Shown: positions 15,950-24,362 of the stretch, in pieces
Position numbering within the stretch: the first letter of the stretch is position 1
Layout: each line of letters begins with the position of its first letter
NCBI GenBank assembly: GCA_040880585.1
Contig: JBBDID010000026.1
Span: 1 to 64,000, forward strand
Source of the DNA: Paracrocinitomix sp040880585
Lineage (GTDB): Bacteria > Bacteroidota > Bacteroidia > Flavobacteriales_D > Crocinitomicaceae
Direction of reading: 5' to 3'
DNA length: 64,000 nt
Notes under the pieces: model-generated
Told to the model about the DNA's origin: nothing
Databases searched by the model: none
The model's input: the letters and a program-made list of their open reading frames with translations, nothing else
Made by a program: the position numbers and the translations under genes

Positions 15950-16468
15950 TTGGAATCTATAAGTGAAGAAGAGCTGTTTCAAATCAAACAGAAGTTTTTA
16001 CAGCACATCCCTCATCCCAAATTAATTCGGAAACAGTTGAGATTACTGAGCCGTTTTGTAAATAAAGAGACAAAACCAGAGCAGAATAAATTACCACTTG
16101 ATATGGAATTAGGTGATTATCTGAACCAGTATACTGCGCTTTTGCTTCAACTTAAACTCAAAATTGCAAATACCCGCAACGCTGAGCCGCTTTTTTCTTA
16201 CCTGAATGAGCTGTTAAACCTACATGAAAGGTATATTCAAAAGTTGTTAACTTACCTACCCGACTGTGATTATGATGAATCCTCAATTAAACAATCCGAC
16301 CCTTTTGATGCGCATACATTATCTACTGAATTAAAAGCAAACACACTCAGCGATAATGAAATTATGCCTTATCTTTGTAAACAATTTTCAGGATGCACTG
16401 CGAATGATTATTCTGAACTTGGAAAAGCCGTAATCCGGGCAAAAAAAATTCTGGAAAATGTCGGATAA
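15950..16468 (+). CDS. Hypothetical helical protein
   Basis: A 172-residue protein not recognised as any family. It is mostly helical and rich in Leu/Lys/Glu; residues 60-110 have a Leu-heptad character (YTALLLQLKLKIANTRNAEP). There is no signal peptide or membrane segment. It begins at TTG 15950, 7 bp after the previous stop, with no nearby in-frame ATG that keeps the protein long. The 3' end overlaps the DUF493 gene by 11 bp, so translation is probably coupled. Position between an STAS-like gene and DUF493 suggests a housekeeping accessory role, which is only inference. Confidence 0.65.
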   Translation: MESISEEELFQIKQKFLQHIPHPKLIRKQLRLLSRFVNKETKPEQNKLPLDMELGDYLNQYTALLLQLKLKIANTRNAEPLFSYLNELLNLHERYIQKLLTYLPDCDYDESSIKQSDPFDAHTLSTELKANTLSDNEIMPYLCKQFSGCTANDYSELGKAVIRAKKILENVG

Positions 16469-16724
16469 ATACAAAAAAATCAGAGAAATATTAGAAGGAT
16501 ATAATTACCCAATGGTCTATCCTTTTAAATTTATTTTTTTGGAGGATCAAGATAAATTAGTACAAATTAAAAATGTGTTTGATGAAACTGCTGAATTTTC
16601 TGTGAAGGCCTCCAAAGAAGGAAAATACACCGCTATTACCATTAAACAAATGATGCTGAATGCAGAAGATATTATTTCAAAATATGAGCAGATGGAAAAA
16701 ATTAAAGGCGTAATTACACTATAA
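16458..16724 (+). CDS. DUF493 (YbeD-like) protein
   Basis: An 88-residue protein of the DUF493 family: YNYPMVYPFKFIFLEDQDKL, a middle strand FSVKASKEGKYTAITIKQMM, and the family's helical end ADDIISKYEQM-like (AEDIISKYEQMEKIKGVITL). YbeD is a small ferredoxin-like alpha/beta protein of poorly known role, related in fold to ACT domains. The gene overlaps the upstream gene by 11 bp and is 2 bp from the next one. Confidence 0.88.
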   Translation: MSDKYKKIREILEGYNYPMVYPFKFIFLEDQDKLVQIKNVFDETAEFSVKASKEGKYTAITIKQMMLNAEDIISKYEQMEKIKGVITL

Positions 16725-16726
16725 CT

Positions 16727-17116
16727 ATGGGAAAATTTACATCTGTTGATGTCATTATGGGCGTCTTATATGTTTCTGCTGTATTGTTCCTTTGTATAAC
16801 AGCTTATCAGTTATTTATTAAGCGATTTAAACGCAATAAATTAGAATCACTCTCAGCCGTAAGTTTTATCACTTCAAAAGAGAATGTTTTTTCTCAGAAA
16901 ACCAGCTTCCTGATTGTCTCGGCAAAAGATCAAAAGGTGAAAGTACAATTGTTGAACCGAGATGAAAGTGTAATAGATACATTAATGGATGAAACTATTC
17001 CACAGGAGGAATACCCTTTTGATTTTCATCCACAAAATTATGAGGCAGGTAAATATTACCTATATTTAACCACAGACAACGCAAAAATTTTACGCAGAAT
17101 AACAATAGTGAAGTGA
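16727..17116 (+). CDS. Small membrane-anchored hypothetical protein
   Basis: A 129-residue protein with one N-terminal membrane helix (about residues 9-29, VIMGVLYVSAVLFLCITAYQ) and a beta-rich soluble part thought to face the periplasm. The C-terminal half (VKVQLLNRDESVIDTLMDE, AGKYYLYLTTDNAKILRRI) resembles the Ig-like strands of T9SS sorting or fibronectin-type domains, but I do not assign it. It is the last gene in the four-gene run. Confidence 0.7.
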   Translation: MGKFTSVDVIMGVLYVSAVLFLCITAYQLFIKRFKRNKLESLSAVSFITSKENVFSQKTSFLIVSAKDQKVKVQLLNRDESVIDTLMDETIPQEEYPFDFHPQNYEAGKYYLYLTTDNAKILRRITIVK

Positions 17117-17134
17117 ATTAAACGTTTATTGTTT

Positions 17135-17797
17135 ATGAAATTCTCCCCTCAGAAATTATTTTTCATCCCCTTTCTTTTTGCAGGGATTTCGGTTTTGGGA
17201 CAAGAAAAATTTTTTGAACCCAAAGGAAGCTTCAGTATAGATATCGGTATTCCGGCACAAGGTAAAAATGAATCTTTCAGAAGGGTGATGAACGGTTTGT
17301 TCAATGGCGGAATTAATTATCAGTACAACGTTTTTAATGGTTTGACTATAGGGATTGGAGCGAAGTACTCTTTTTTTGTGGTGAATTCATTTGCGCTCAA
17401 TAATGCTGATTGGGGTGGGGGGCTTCAGATTCCGGCAGGGTATGGGAAAATTGGTTATGAAAAATTTATTACGGATCGCTTTTCATTCAATTTTTCAGTG
17501 CGTATGGGTTATGCTATGATGGTTTCTACAAATGACTCTTGTAGAGCTAAATTAAATGGTCCTTATACAGAAGGCAGTTTTTTTATAGAACCCCAGGTTG
17601 AACTTTTATTTTTAACTGATAAACTATCTTCCGGTGGATTTAGTTTGGTCATTGGATACAATGCACTGTCTACTAATTTTGGCCCCCGATACCTCTGTTT
17701 GGATAAAATCCCCGGTTTATTTATAGAGGATTATTCCGGAAACACCCGATTTTTAAGCATTGGTTTTGGCTACCGCTATTATATGGGGCGCAACTGA
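17135..17797 (+). CDS. Outer-membrane beta-barrel protein
   Basis: About 220 residues from the ATG at 17135 (an upstream TTG at 17129 is less likely). A signal peptide (LFFIPFLFAGISVLGQ) is followed by repeated amphipathic strands: FSIDIGIPAQG, GGINYQYNVFNGLTIGIGAK, FSFNFSVRMGYAMM, GFSLVIGYNAL. It ends in FLSIGFGYRYYMGRN, with the near-terminal aromatic residues typical of Bacteroidota barrels. It is probably an 8-strand porin-like or PorT-like barrel with unknown ligand. Confidence 0.8.
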   Translation: MKFSPQKLFFIPFLFAGISVLGQEKFFEPKGSFSIDIGIPAQGKNESFRRVMNGLFNGGINYQYNVFNGLTIGIGAKYSFFVVNSFALNNADWGGGLQIPAGYGKIGYEKFITDRFSFNFSVRMGYAMMVSTNDSCRAKLNGPYTEGSFFIEPQVELLFLTDKLSSGGFSLVIGYNALSTNFGPRYLCLDKIPGLFIEDYSGNTRFLSIGFGYRYYMGRN

Positions 17798-17846
17798 TTT
17801 GTTTTAGGCAACATTTTATAATACATTTACGTATCTGTTCTTAGTT

Positions 17847-18473
17847 ATGAATATACGACAGCTTACATATACTATAAGTTTCAGTTTTCTGCTGATGGCC
17901 TGTAAAAAAGCAGAGCCACCACCGCAAAACAATTTACCGGAAGGAGCAACCCCCTATACCGAAACGGATATTCAATTTGTGCCCTATACTTCAGGAAATC
18001 GCATCTTTAAAAAATTGCCTGCTTTGGATTCTACGCTAGAACTTGTCTTCAAAGAGCGCTTGAGAACCGAAGAGTATTTTGCATGGGATCAAACATTTTT
18101 CACTTTTGCATACGACCCTGAATTGGAGGTAGAGCTTCGTTTACGTTACTTACAGACGGATAATTCACAAAAAACTTTAGCGATTTATATGCCGTACAAA
18201 GATGTCGGCGGAACCTATCGGACAAATGTTTTTGAAATGCCTCTTGACCTTACGGCTTACGAAGATGGGTTTTTTAAGCACCACATTGTTTATCATGACA
18301 CTGTGACCTATGATGGTGTGGCTTGGTATAAGGTTTATGAAGTGAAAGAATTGCTTTCTACTGACCCTGATAAGGACGGCCCCGAGAATTTTGAAAGAAT
18401 TTACTATAATTCGGTGTATGGAATCATCAAAATGGATCAAACGAATGGCACCGAATGGTTGTTGCAGCAATAA
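17847..18473 (+). CDS. Hypothetical lipoprotein
   Basis: A 208-residue lipoprotein with lipobox LMAC (Cys at about 19), then KKAEPPPQNNLPEGATPYTE. The mature domain is beta-rich: IQFVPYTSGNRIFKKLPALD, KERLRTEEYFAWDQTFFTFA, YDPELEVELRLRYLQ. The first strands (VPYTSGNR, then ERxRxEEYF) are a recurring pattern in Bacteroidota lipoproteins, but I do not recognise a named family. It is 12 bp upstream of the PhnP-like hydrolase gene and may be cotranscribed with it. Confidence 0.8.
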   Translation: MNIRQLTYTISFSFLLMACKKAEPPPQNNLPEGATPYTETDIQFVPYTSGNRIFKKLPALDSTLELVFKERLRTEEYFAWDQTFFTFAYDPELEVELRLRYLQTDNSQKTLAIYMPYKDVGGTYRTNVFEMPLDLTAYEDGFFKHHIVYHDTVTYDGVAWYKVYEVKELLSTDPDKDGPENFERIYYNSVYGIIKMDQTNGTEWLLQQ

Positions 18474-18485
18474 AATGCGTGATAC

Positions 18486-19259
18486 ATGTCAAACTTTAAG
18501 GCAACTTTTCTTGGAACCGGAACCTCTCAAGGTGTACCGGTTATTTCATGTAAATGTGGCGTTTGTCAATCCGTTGATTCACGGGATAATCGATTAAGAA
18601 CTTCTTTGTTAATTTCTGTAGAAGGAAAAAACATAGTGATTGATACCGGTCCTGATTTTAGGCAGCAAATGCTCAATAATCGGGTGGATAGTGTAGATGC
18701 TGTGCTGTTTACACATGAGCATAAAGATCATCTTGCAGGTCTGGACGACATCAGGCCGTTTAACTTTAAGTCAAAAAGTGTTATGCCTATTTATGCAACT
18801 ACTGCCGTTCAGGAAGCACTTAAGCGCGAATTTCATTATGCATTTGGAGAGAAAAAATATCCGGGAGTACCACAACTTGAATTGCATACGATTGCTGACG
18901 AACCGTTTGAAATATTTGGAGAAAAAATCATACCTGTAAATGTCTTACATTATAAACTACCTGTTAAAGCATTTCGCTTGCGTAATTTTACCTATATAAC
19001 AGATGCTAATTATATCTCAGATGAAGAATTTGAAAAACTGAAAGGCACTGAAGTATTGGTGATCAATGCGCTTAGAAAAGAAAAACATTTATCTCATTTC
19101 AGCTTGGAAGAGGCCCTTGCATTTATTGATCGTCTGGCTCCTAAAAGAGCATATTTAACCCATATTAGCCATTTAATGGGGAGGCACAAAGAGGTAACTG
19201 CTGAATTGCCCAGGCATGTAAAAATTGCACATGACGGTTTGGTAATTGATTGTGAATGA
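18486..19259 (+). CDS. Metallo-beta-lactamase fold hydrolase (PhnP-like)
   Basis: A 257-residue enzyme with the zinc motif HEHKDH at 77-82 and later DHxAGLDDIRPF, DTGPDFRQ (53-60), the ITDANYI strand and the final THISH. An additional CKCGVC (22-27) near the N-terminus matches the structural zinc site of PhnP-type phosphodiesterases. In phosphonate metabolism PhnP opens cyclic ribose phosphates, but no other phn gene is nearby. The more careful call is an MBL-fold phosphodiesterase with unknown substrate. The 3' end overlaps the GH25 gene by 4 bp (ATGA). Confidence 0.92.
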   Translation: MSNFKATFLGTGTSQGVPVISCKCGVCQSVDSRDNRLRTSLLISVEGKNIVIDTGPDFRQQMLNNRVDSVDAVLFTHEHKDHLAGLDDIRPFNFKSKSVMPIYATTAVQEALKREFHYAFGEKKYPGVPQLELHTIADEPFEIFGEKIIPVNVLHYKLPVKAFRLRNFTYITDANYISDEEFEKLKGTEVLVINALRKEKHLSHFSLEEALAFIDRLAPKRAYLTHISHLMGRHKEVTAELPRHVKIAHDGLVIDCE

Positions 19260-19984
19260 AACGAAAATTTAAGTTTACCGCCTTGATTTCCGGTCTTATG
19301 ATTGTTTTTACGATCTGGTTAATACTAGAGTTGTTCAAAGAGAAAACAAAAACCTACTCGGCTTTTGGCCCAACAATTCCAATAGACTACCCTGTTTTAG
19401 GAATGGATATTTCACATTATCAAGGAGAGATAGACTGGAATGAAGCGGCCAATATGAAGGTGCAGAATGATTCAATCGCTTTTGTGTATATAAAAGCTAC
19501 TGAAGGTGTATCGCTGAGGGATAAAAACAAAAGAAAAAATGCGGAAGGGGCAAGATCTGTAAATATTGATTATGGATTTTATCACTTTTTTATCCCTTCA
19601 CTTTCAGCAAAGAAACAAGCTGATTTCTTTTGTCAGAGAATTGGTGGATATAATTTTGACTTGCGCCCGGTACTGGACATTGAATCTGAAACCGATCTTT
19701 CAAAAACGGCGCTGTTGGATTCGGTGAAGGTGTTTTTAGACCGCACCGAAGAAAACTTACAGCTACGCCCTATTATATACACCTATGCAAACTTCTTTGA
19801 GCGATATTTTTTTGAATCGACTGAAGATTTTTGGATTGCTAAATACGCAGAGACTTGCCCGTATATGGATTTTAAAAATGTAATTTGTTGGCAATTTACA
19901 GAGAAAGGAACTGTAAATGGAATCAGTTATCCGGTAGATTTAAATGTGGCTAAAAAGGATTTTTTTGAAAGGGTCAGGAAATAA
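19256..19984 (+). CDS. GH25 lysozyme-like glycoside hydrolase
   Basis: A 242-residue protein with an N-terminal membrane anchor (residues 8-27) and a GH25 (Cellosyl/LytC-type) TIM-barrel domain: VLGMDISHYQGEIDW (catalytic Asp51 region), AFVYIKATEGVSLRDKN, YGFYHFF, RPVLDIESE (the Asp-x-Glu pair) and FWIAKYAE, then VICWQFTEKGTVNGISYPVD. The family cleaves peptidoglycan between MurNAc and GlcNAc. In Bacteroidota such enzymes are often housekeeping or remodelling enzymes. Translation is coupled to the MBL gene by a 4-bp overlap. Confidence 0.93.
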   Translation: MKRKFKFTALISGLMIVFTIWLILELFKEKTKTYSAFGPTIPIDYPVLGMDISHYQGEIDWNEAANMKVQNDSIAFVYIKATEGVSLRDKNKRKNAEGARSVNIDYGFYHFFIPSLSAKKQADFFCQRIGGYNFDLRPVLDIESETDLSKTALLDSVKVFLDRTEENLQLRPIIYTYANFFERYFFESTEDFWIAKYAETCPYMDFKNVICWQFTEKGTVNGISYPVDLNVAKKDFFERVRK

Positions 19985-20252
19985 AAAATGGGCAGGCATT
20001 CTTGACATATGTAGAGATTTTCATTTAACCCAAAACTTATGAAAAAGTAATACTTCTACTATCAATAACGAATACCTACCCAAGCTTTTTCCATCCTTTG
20101 GTTGGATGTGTATCAAATACATGACAAATATATTAAAATTTTATTATTAGGCTGCAATTTTTTGTTTTTAAATTTAATTTTTTAACATTTTTTTAATCGA
20201 AAGAAATTGTCCACTTCATTATAATATATGTTCTCAAGTGACTTCCTAAACT

Positions 20253-21797
20253 TTAGTGATTTGAGTCTTCTTCTTCCTCTTCTTTTTTCTCCTTTTCTTC
20301 TTCCTCAATCGGAAACAATTTCTCGTCATCTTCATGACCGGTTGCTTTATCCATTATCTCCTCTAATTGAGCTATGGATAGCTGTTTATATCGGATCACA
20401 TTATTCTCATCCAATACAAAAATGCGTGGAGTAGAATAGATGTCATAGGTGTCGGTATAATTCAAACTTTCTAGCGTTGTTTTTTGCAACAACGGTCGGG
20501 GATCTTCCATGGCTTGATTGTACACGTTTTTTGTCAAACCAACATTGATGAATTGCAGCTGGTGTTTATGGATAAACTTTTTCCAATCCTCAAAATCAGA
20601 TCCAGTGGCTTTTCCAACGGCATAAATTTCAATTCCCCTCTCTTTAAATTTATTTTCGTAAAGTGTTTGTAATTTTGGAGTGGTTTTTTTGCAGTGTCCG
20701 CAATTTGGATCCCAGAAATAAAGCACTTTGTATTTGGCTTTCACCAGATACAAATTGATCCAGTTTTCTTCTGTGCTATCCGGTAAAATAAGCATGGGTG
20801 CTTTGTTTCCAATGACCGTTTTCCCAATTTTTCCGGCTCGTTCACACAACTTCTCTAAGTTTTCTTCACTCATCCAATATGCTTTTTTATTGGGCTCACA
20901 GTAATAATTTTGAGCCATAAATGCAAAAACACCATCCATCCCCATAATTTTAGAAGACTCATACTTTTGTGTGATGTGGTGAACCGTGTAATGAAAAACC
21001 TTATTTTTTTGATCTACCTGATCCATTTGATCGACTAGCAATTTAGCATATTTATTAATGGTGTCAGGAATCTGAATAAGTCCCTGTCTGGAGAAATACT
21101 TATCTAACTTATTATGAAATACCGGATTCCGTACAATTGCCGGATCTTTTAACGGGACATTATCCCAGTAATGTTGGATATAATAATTGTAAACATAATT
21201 AGAATCAGTAATGACACCGGCTTTATCTCTTGGAGGTTCAGGTAAATCCATGTCTGTTGACATCAAGATCATATTTCCGATAAATCGATCCTTGTTTTGT
21301 TCGTAAAGAGTCTGTTGGTATTCACGAATTTCTTTTCCAAGTCCTGTAAGGGTTTGTCGGGCTTTCTCTTTTTCTTCTTCATTATCTGAAGTGCTGTAAA
21401 TTTCATTCGCTTTTGCTCCTTCTATCTTCTTTTTTGTCATATAGTTGATGTACTCATAGAACACCTTATTGTTGGCTGACTTCTTCACCTGCATGCTCTC
21501 AATCATCTTATTGATATCTCCAACCTGCATATCCACTTCTTCTCCATCATGCACAAATTCAAAATATCGAGGACCGGGAAGTACAACTGCATACAATCCT
21601 CTCTGATGTTCATCACCGCTAAATGTAATCACACCGTTTTTTGAAACGGTGGTATCGGCATAGTACAATTTAGCCCCCAAATAGTTGGCTAAAAAAACGG
21701 TGGTGTCTTTCAAGTTGTTTACTTTAAACTTGAATTTTTGTGAATGCGCATTGAGTCCGCTAATTAATACCAGTAAAACAAGGATTATTTTCTTCAT
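20253..21797 (-). CDS. Secreted thioredoxin-fold protein (DUF5106/TlpA-like)
   Basis: A 514-residue protein with a signal peptide (to about residue 19, NAHSQ). Residues 20-110 form an N-terminal DUF4369-type beta domain, a helical DUF5106 region follows to about 325, then a thioredoxin/TlpA domain with redox pair C366-GH-C369 in YFWDPNCGHCKKTTP and the cis-Pro strand DIYSTPRIFVLDE. The C-terminus is very acidic (EEEEKEKKEEEEE). It is probably a periplasmic thiol:disulfide oxidoreductase. It is a single gene on minus. The 268 bases on its 3' side, before the GH25 stop, hold nothing I can support. Confidence 0.87.
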   Translation of the reverse strand: MKKIILVLLVLISGLNAHSQKFKFKVNNLKDTTVFLANYLGAKLYYADTTVSKNGVITFSGDEHQRGLYAVVLPGPRYFEFVHDGEEVDMQVGDINKMIESMQVKKSANNKVFYEYINYMTKKKIEGAKANEIYSTSDNEEEKEKARQTLTGLGKEIREYQQTLYEQNKDRFIGNMILMSTDMDLPEPPRDKAGVITDSNYVYNYYIQHYWDNVPLKDPAIVRNPVFHNKLDKYFSRQGLIQIPDTINKYAKLLVDQMDQVDQKNKVFHYTVHHITQKYESSKIMGMDGVFAFMAQNYYCEPNKKAYWMSEENLEKLCERAGKIGKTVIGNKAPMLILPDSTEENWINLYLVKAKYKVLYFWDPNCGHCKKTTPKLQTLYENKFKERGIEIYAVGKATGSDFEDWKKFIHKHQLQFINVGLTKNVYNQAMEDPRPLLQKTTLESLNYTDTYDIYSTPRIFVLDENNVIRYKQLSIAQLEEIMDKATGHEDDEKLFPIEEEEKEKKEEEEEDSNH

Positions 21798-21904
21798 AAT
21801 AAAAGCTGTATTTTTTAATTTTTTTAATCGTGAAACAACAATCTAAAATTTTAGACGAAGATAAAGTTTCTTTCGTCATGAGTTTAACAATAAATTAACG
21901 TTTT

Positions 21905-23101
21905 TTAAGTCTTTCCCAGCTGTCTCACTGTTTTTCTCACATTTAAATAATTGGATAAAATGAAAAGAATAAAACAGAGTAGCGCCAGCCCGATTGTCGG
22001 TAAAATACTTGACTCTTCCAGATGAATTCCGTTTTTATCCAGCCAGGTATCCACAAAGGCAATTTTTGTGATGAGCATTACACTTATCGCCGCCAGAGTT
22101 ATCGCTCCAAAAATAATCGCCATTTGTAAAATGAACGTTTTGACAATCATTTTTACCGAATAACCGATTCTGAGCAAGGTCTGAATTTCATAAGAGGCTT
22201 TACTCAACACCAATTGTGAATATTGCACAAATCCCATCAGAGACAATAAAGTAATTAGCAAGGCCGCAATTCCAAAAATTCCGATAATCACGCCAATAAT
22301 TGTTTTAATCTTTACTACATCTATTGCTGATTTTGCGATATCTAAATTCATCTCTTCCATGAGGTCTTCCAATTCACCGTAACTATCATCTTTAATGGTG
22401 ATGAATACCCTGCTTGGACTAACTTTATTACCACTTCCATACTTTGCGTTGGCGTAATCAAGAAAAGATTGCGGAACAAGAATTGAGCTGATTTTTTGTG
22501 AAAATCCGACCACCCGACCCATCATGATTTCTTTTTTTGTCTCCCCTTTTAAATGAATATTGAGTCGCGCAGCCATGAGCAATTCTTCAGATATTTGATT
22601 AAATCCCTGGCTTTGAGCAATGCCATAATTGATGATCATGATAAAATCTTTAGGCAATACAATGGGGATGTACTCACTGTTCTCATTCCATTCCCAATCT
22701 ACTTCAATATCCATAAAACGGTCAGGGATGGATTGAAAAAACATATCGGCGTAAAAAGGCGGTAGGCCGTCTCCTTTGACTTCTGAAATAGCTACCTGAA
22801 AGTCTGCCGATTGAAATGGCGCTACATCTGTAATGAAGGTTTTATTTTGAAGCGCCTGTATATCTTCTTCGGTGAAATCAGTGCTATTCATCCCCAATGT
22901 ACTGAACTTGGTGACCTTTTTTTGAATAACGACTGAATTAGGTCCAAATAATTCATCCTCTCCTGAATGGAATGATCGGACATCCAACATCAATTGAAAA
23001 CTCAGGCATAGGGCAGTTAAACCAACCAAAGCACCTATCGTGGCAAAGATAAATTGAAAATTTGTGCTATTTCTAAATAATATTTTTCGAAGCATTTTCA
23101 C
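21905..23101 (-). CDS. ABC transporter permease (FtsX-like)
   Basis: A 398-residue membrane protein with the MacB/FtsX layout: one N-terminal helix (NFQFIFATIGALVGLTALCL), a large extracytoplasmic domain (about 45-265) and three C-terminal helices (TIIGVIIGIFGIAALLITLL; IVKTFILQMAIIFGAITLAA; TIGLALLCFILFILSNYLN). It overlaps the ATPase gene 23098-23739 by 4 bp. The pair resembles a mechanotransmission or lipoprotein-exporter type ABC system rather than an importer. No membrane-fusion protein is adjacent. Confidence 0.88.
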   Translation of the reverse strand: MKMLRKILFRNSTNFQFIFATIGALVGLTALCLSFQLMLDVRSFHSGEDELFGPNSVVIQKKVTKFSTLGMNSTDFTEEDIQALQNKTFITDVAPFQSADFQVAISEVKGDGLPPFYADMFFQSIPDRFMDIEVDWEWNENSEYIPIVLPKDFIMIINYGIAQSQGFNQISEELLMAARLNIHLKGETKKEIMMGRVVGFSQKISSILVPQSFLDYANAKYGSGNKVSPSRVFITIKDDSYGELEDLMEEMNLDIAKSAIDVVKIKTIIGVIIGIFGIAALLITLLSLMGFVQYSQLVLSKASYEIQTLLRIGYSVKMIVKTFILQMAIIFGAITLAAISVMLITKIAFVDTWLDKNGIHLEESSILPTIGLALLCFILFILSNYLNVRKTVRQLGKT

Positions 23102-23739
23102 AACTTTAGTTCCTGATCATAGTTAAAACCGTGCCGGCTGCCCAGGCTACTCAATATAAATCCAGCTTGATTTTTATTGGTTTCCTCGCAGATTAATTCC
23201 AAAGCAATACTGGCATTTTTCTCATCCAGGTGACTGAAAGGTTCATCCATCAACAATAATTCAAAAGGTTGTAAAAGTGAGCGGATAATGGCTACACGTT
23301 GCTGCTGACCCAATGAAAGTGTTTTACAGGATTGTTCTTTTTTGTCTGCAATTCCGAGAGTTTCTAACATCTCATTCATCTTTTCTTCAGTTTGGTGCTG
23401 TGTAAGCTCATTTTTTAAGTTGAGATTTTGCCAAACCGTTAGTTCAGGGAAAAGTTGAAGGTCCTGAAAAATAACACTCAGGCGTTGGCGCCGTAAATCT
23501 ACCCATTGATCAAGATTTAGTGTTGAAATAAGAGTTCCGTCCAGTATTACTTCACCCTGATAGTCTTTTCGCAATCCGTAAAGCAGGTTGATAAAGGTAG
23601 ATTTCCCCTTTCCGCTACTGGCATTCAAGAGAATCTTTGAAGGGAAATTTAAGGTGAATTCACTTTTCCAGACACTATCCGGCTCATGTGAATAGTCGGC
23701 TAAGGGAATTGGTAATACATCTTTGAATTCAATGGTCAT
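23098..23739 (-). CDS. ABC transporter ATP-binding protein
   Basis: A 213-residue nucleotide-binding subunit. Walker A is ASSGKGKST (40-48), with Ala in place of the first Gly; Q-loop VIFQDLQLFPELTVWQNL; signature LSLGQQQRVAIIRSL; Walker B LLLMDEPFSHLDE. The last residues (ILSSLGSRHGFNYDQELKL) are shorter than in LolD/FtsE proteins. The pairing with the FtsX-like gene (4-bp overlap) points to a LolD/MacB-type exporter. Substrate unknown. Confidence 0.93.
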   Translation of the reverse strand: MTIEFKDVLPIPLADYSHEPDSVWKSEFTLNFPSKILLNASSGKGKSTFINLLYGLRKDYQGEVILDGTLISTLNLDQWVDLRRQRLSVIFQDLQLFPELTVWQNLNLKNELTQHQTEEKMNEMLETLGIADKKEQSCKTLSLGQQQRVAIIRSLLQPFELLLMDEPFSHLDEKNASIALELICEETNKNQAGFILSSLGSRHGFNYDQELKL

Positions 23740-23808
23740 TATTTACTTGCTTTATTGAACTAAATCAAATTCTTTGCCAATGTTGTAATGGGTTGATAAC
23801 ATGACAAA

Positions 23809-24252
23809 TTATATCGTTCGTAACATCTCGGTATGTGGGATGCCATCCTCAAGATACGTCTTCCCGGTACTTTTGAAACCATGTTTTTCATAAAATGAGG
23901 TTAGATGAGTTTGAGCAGATAAACGAATAGCAGTTTCCCGGAGTTTTTCAGCAATAAAAGTGATGGCTTCTTTCATTATAGTATGCCCCAATTGTTGTCC
24001 CCGAAAATCGGGATGAGTTGCTACTCTTCCAATCGCCACTTCTTGATAGACGATTCCGTTCTTTAGAATTCGAGCGGCTCCTACAAGTTGATTCTCTTGA
24101 AACATCAACAGATGAAAAGCTTCTTTATCCAAATCGTCCAATTCTTGATAAGGACAATTCTGTTCTACTACAAACACACTAATACGTAAAGCAATAAGAT
24201 CATAAAGCAGCTCAAGATTTAGTTCCTTAAAGGATTTGATTTTAACTTTCAT
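23809..24252 (-). CDS. ElaA-like GNAT acetyltransferase
   Basis: A 147-residue protein of the ElaA subgroup of GNAT enzymes: LYDLIALRISVFVVEQNCPYQELDDLDKEAFHLL, then AIGRVATHPDFRGQQLGHTIM (the acetyl-CoA loop) and SAQTHLTSFYEKHGFKSTGKTYLEDGIPHTEM. All hallmarks of ElaA are present, but its substrate is not known. It is a single gene, divergent from the T9SS cargo gene at 24363. Confidence 0.92.
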   Translation of the reverse strand: MKVKIKSFKELNLELLYDLIALRISVFVVEQNCPYQELDDLDKEAFHLLMFQENQLVGAARILKNGIVYQEVAIGRVATHPDFRGQQLGHTIMKEAITFIAEKLRETAIRLSAQTHLTSFYEKHGFKSTGKTYLEDGIPHTEMLRTI

Positions 24253-24330
24253 TAAGGTTTGGATTAGGCAGAATAACTGTTTACATCAAACAAATCTAAC
24301 GATTAATAGCTTATTTTGTTTTGAAAATGT

Positions 24331-24338
24331 TATATTTG
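24331..24338 (+). promoter_or_regulatory. Putative -7 element upstream of the 24363 gene
   Basis: TATATTTG fits TAnnTTTG and lies 24 bases before the ATG at 24363. It falls inside the longer reading frame that would start at 24321, so it supports the shorter start. Confidence 0.4.
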
Positions 24339-24362
24339 TTAAAATTTAAAAAAATAGATGTT

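Noticed and set aside
19985..20252. Possible small RNA or gene in the GH25-thioredoxin gap
   Set aside because: AT-rich sequence without a convincing hairpin, promoter or ORF.
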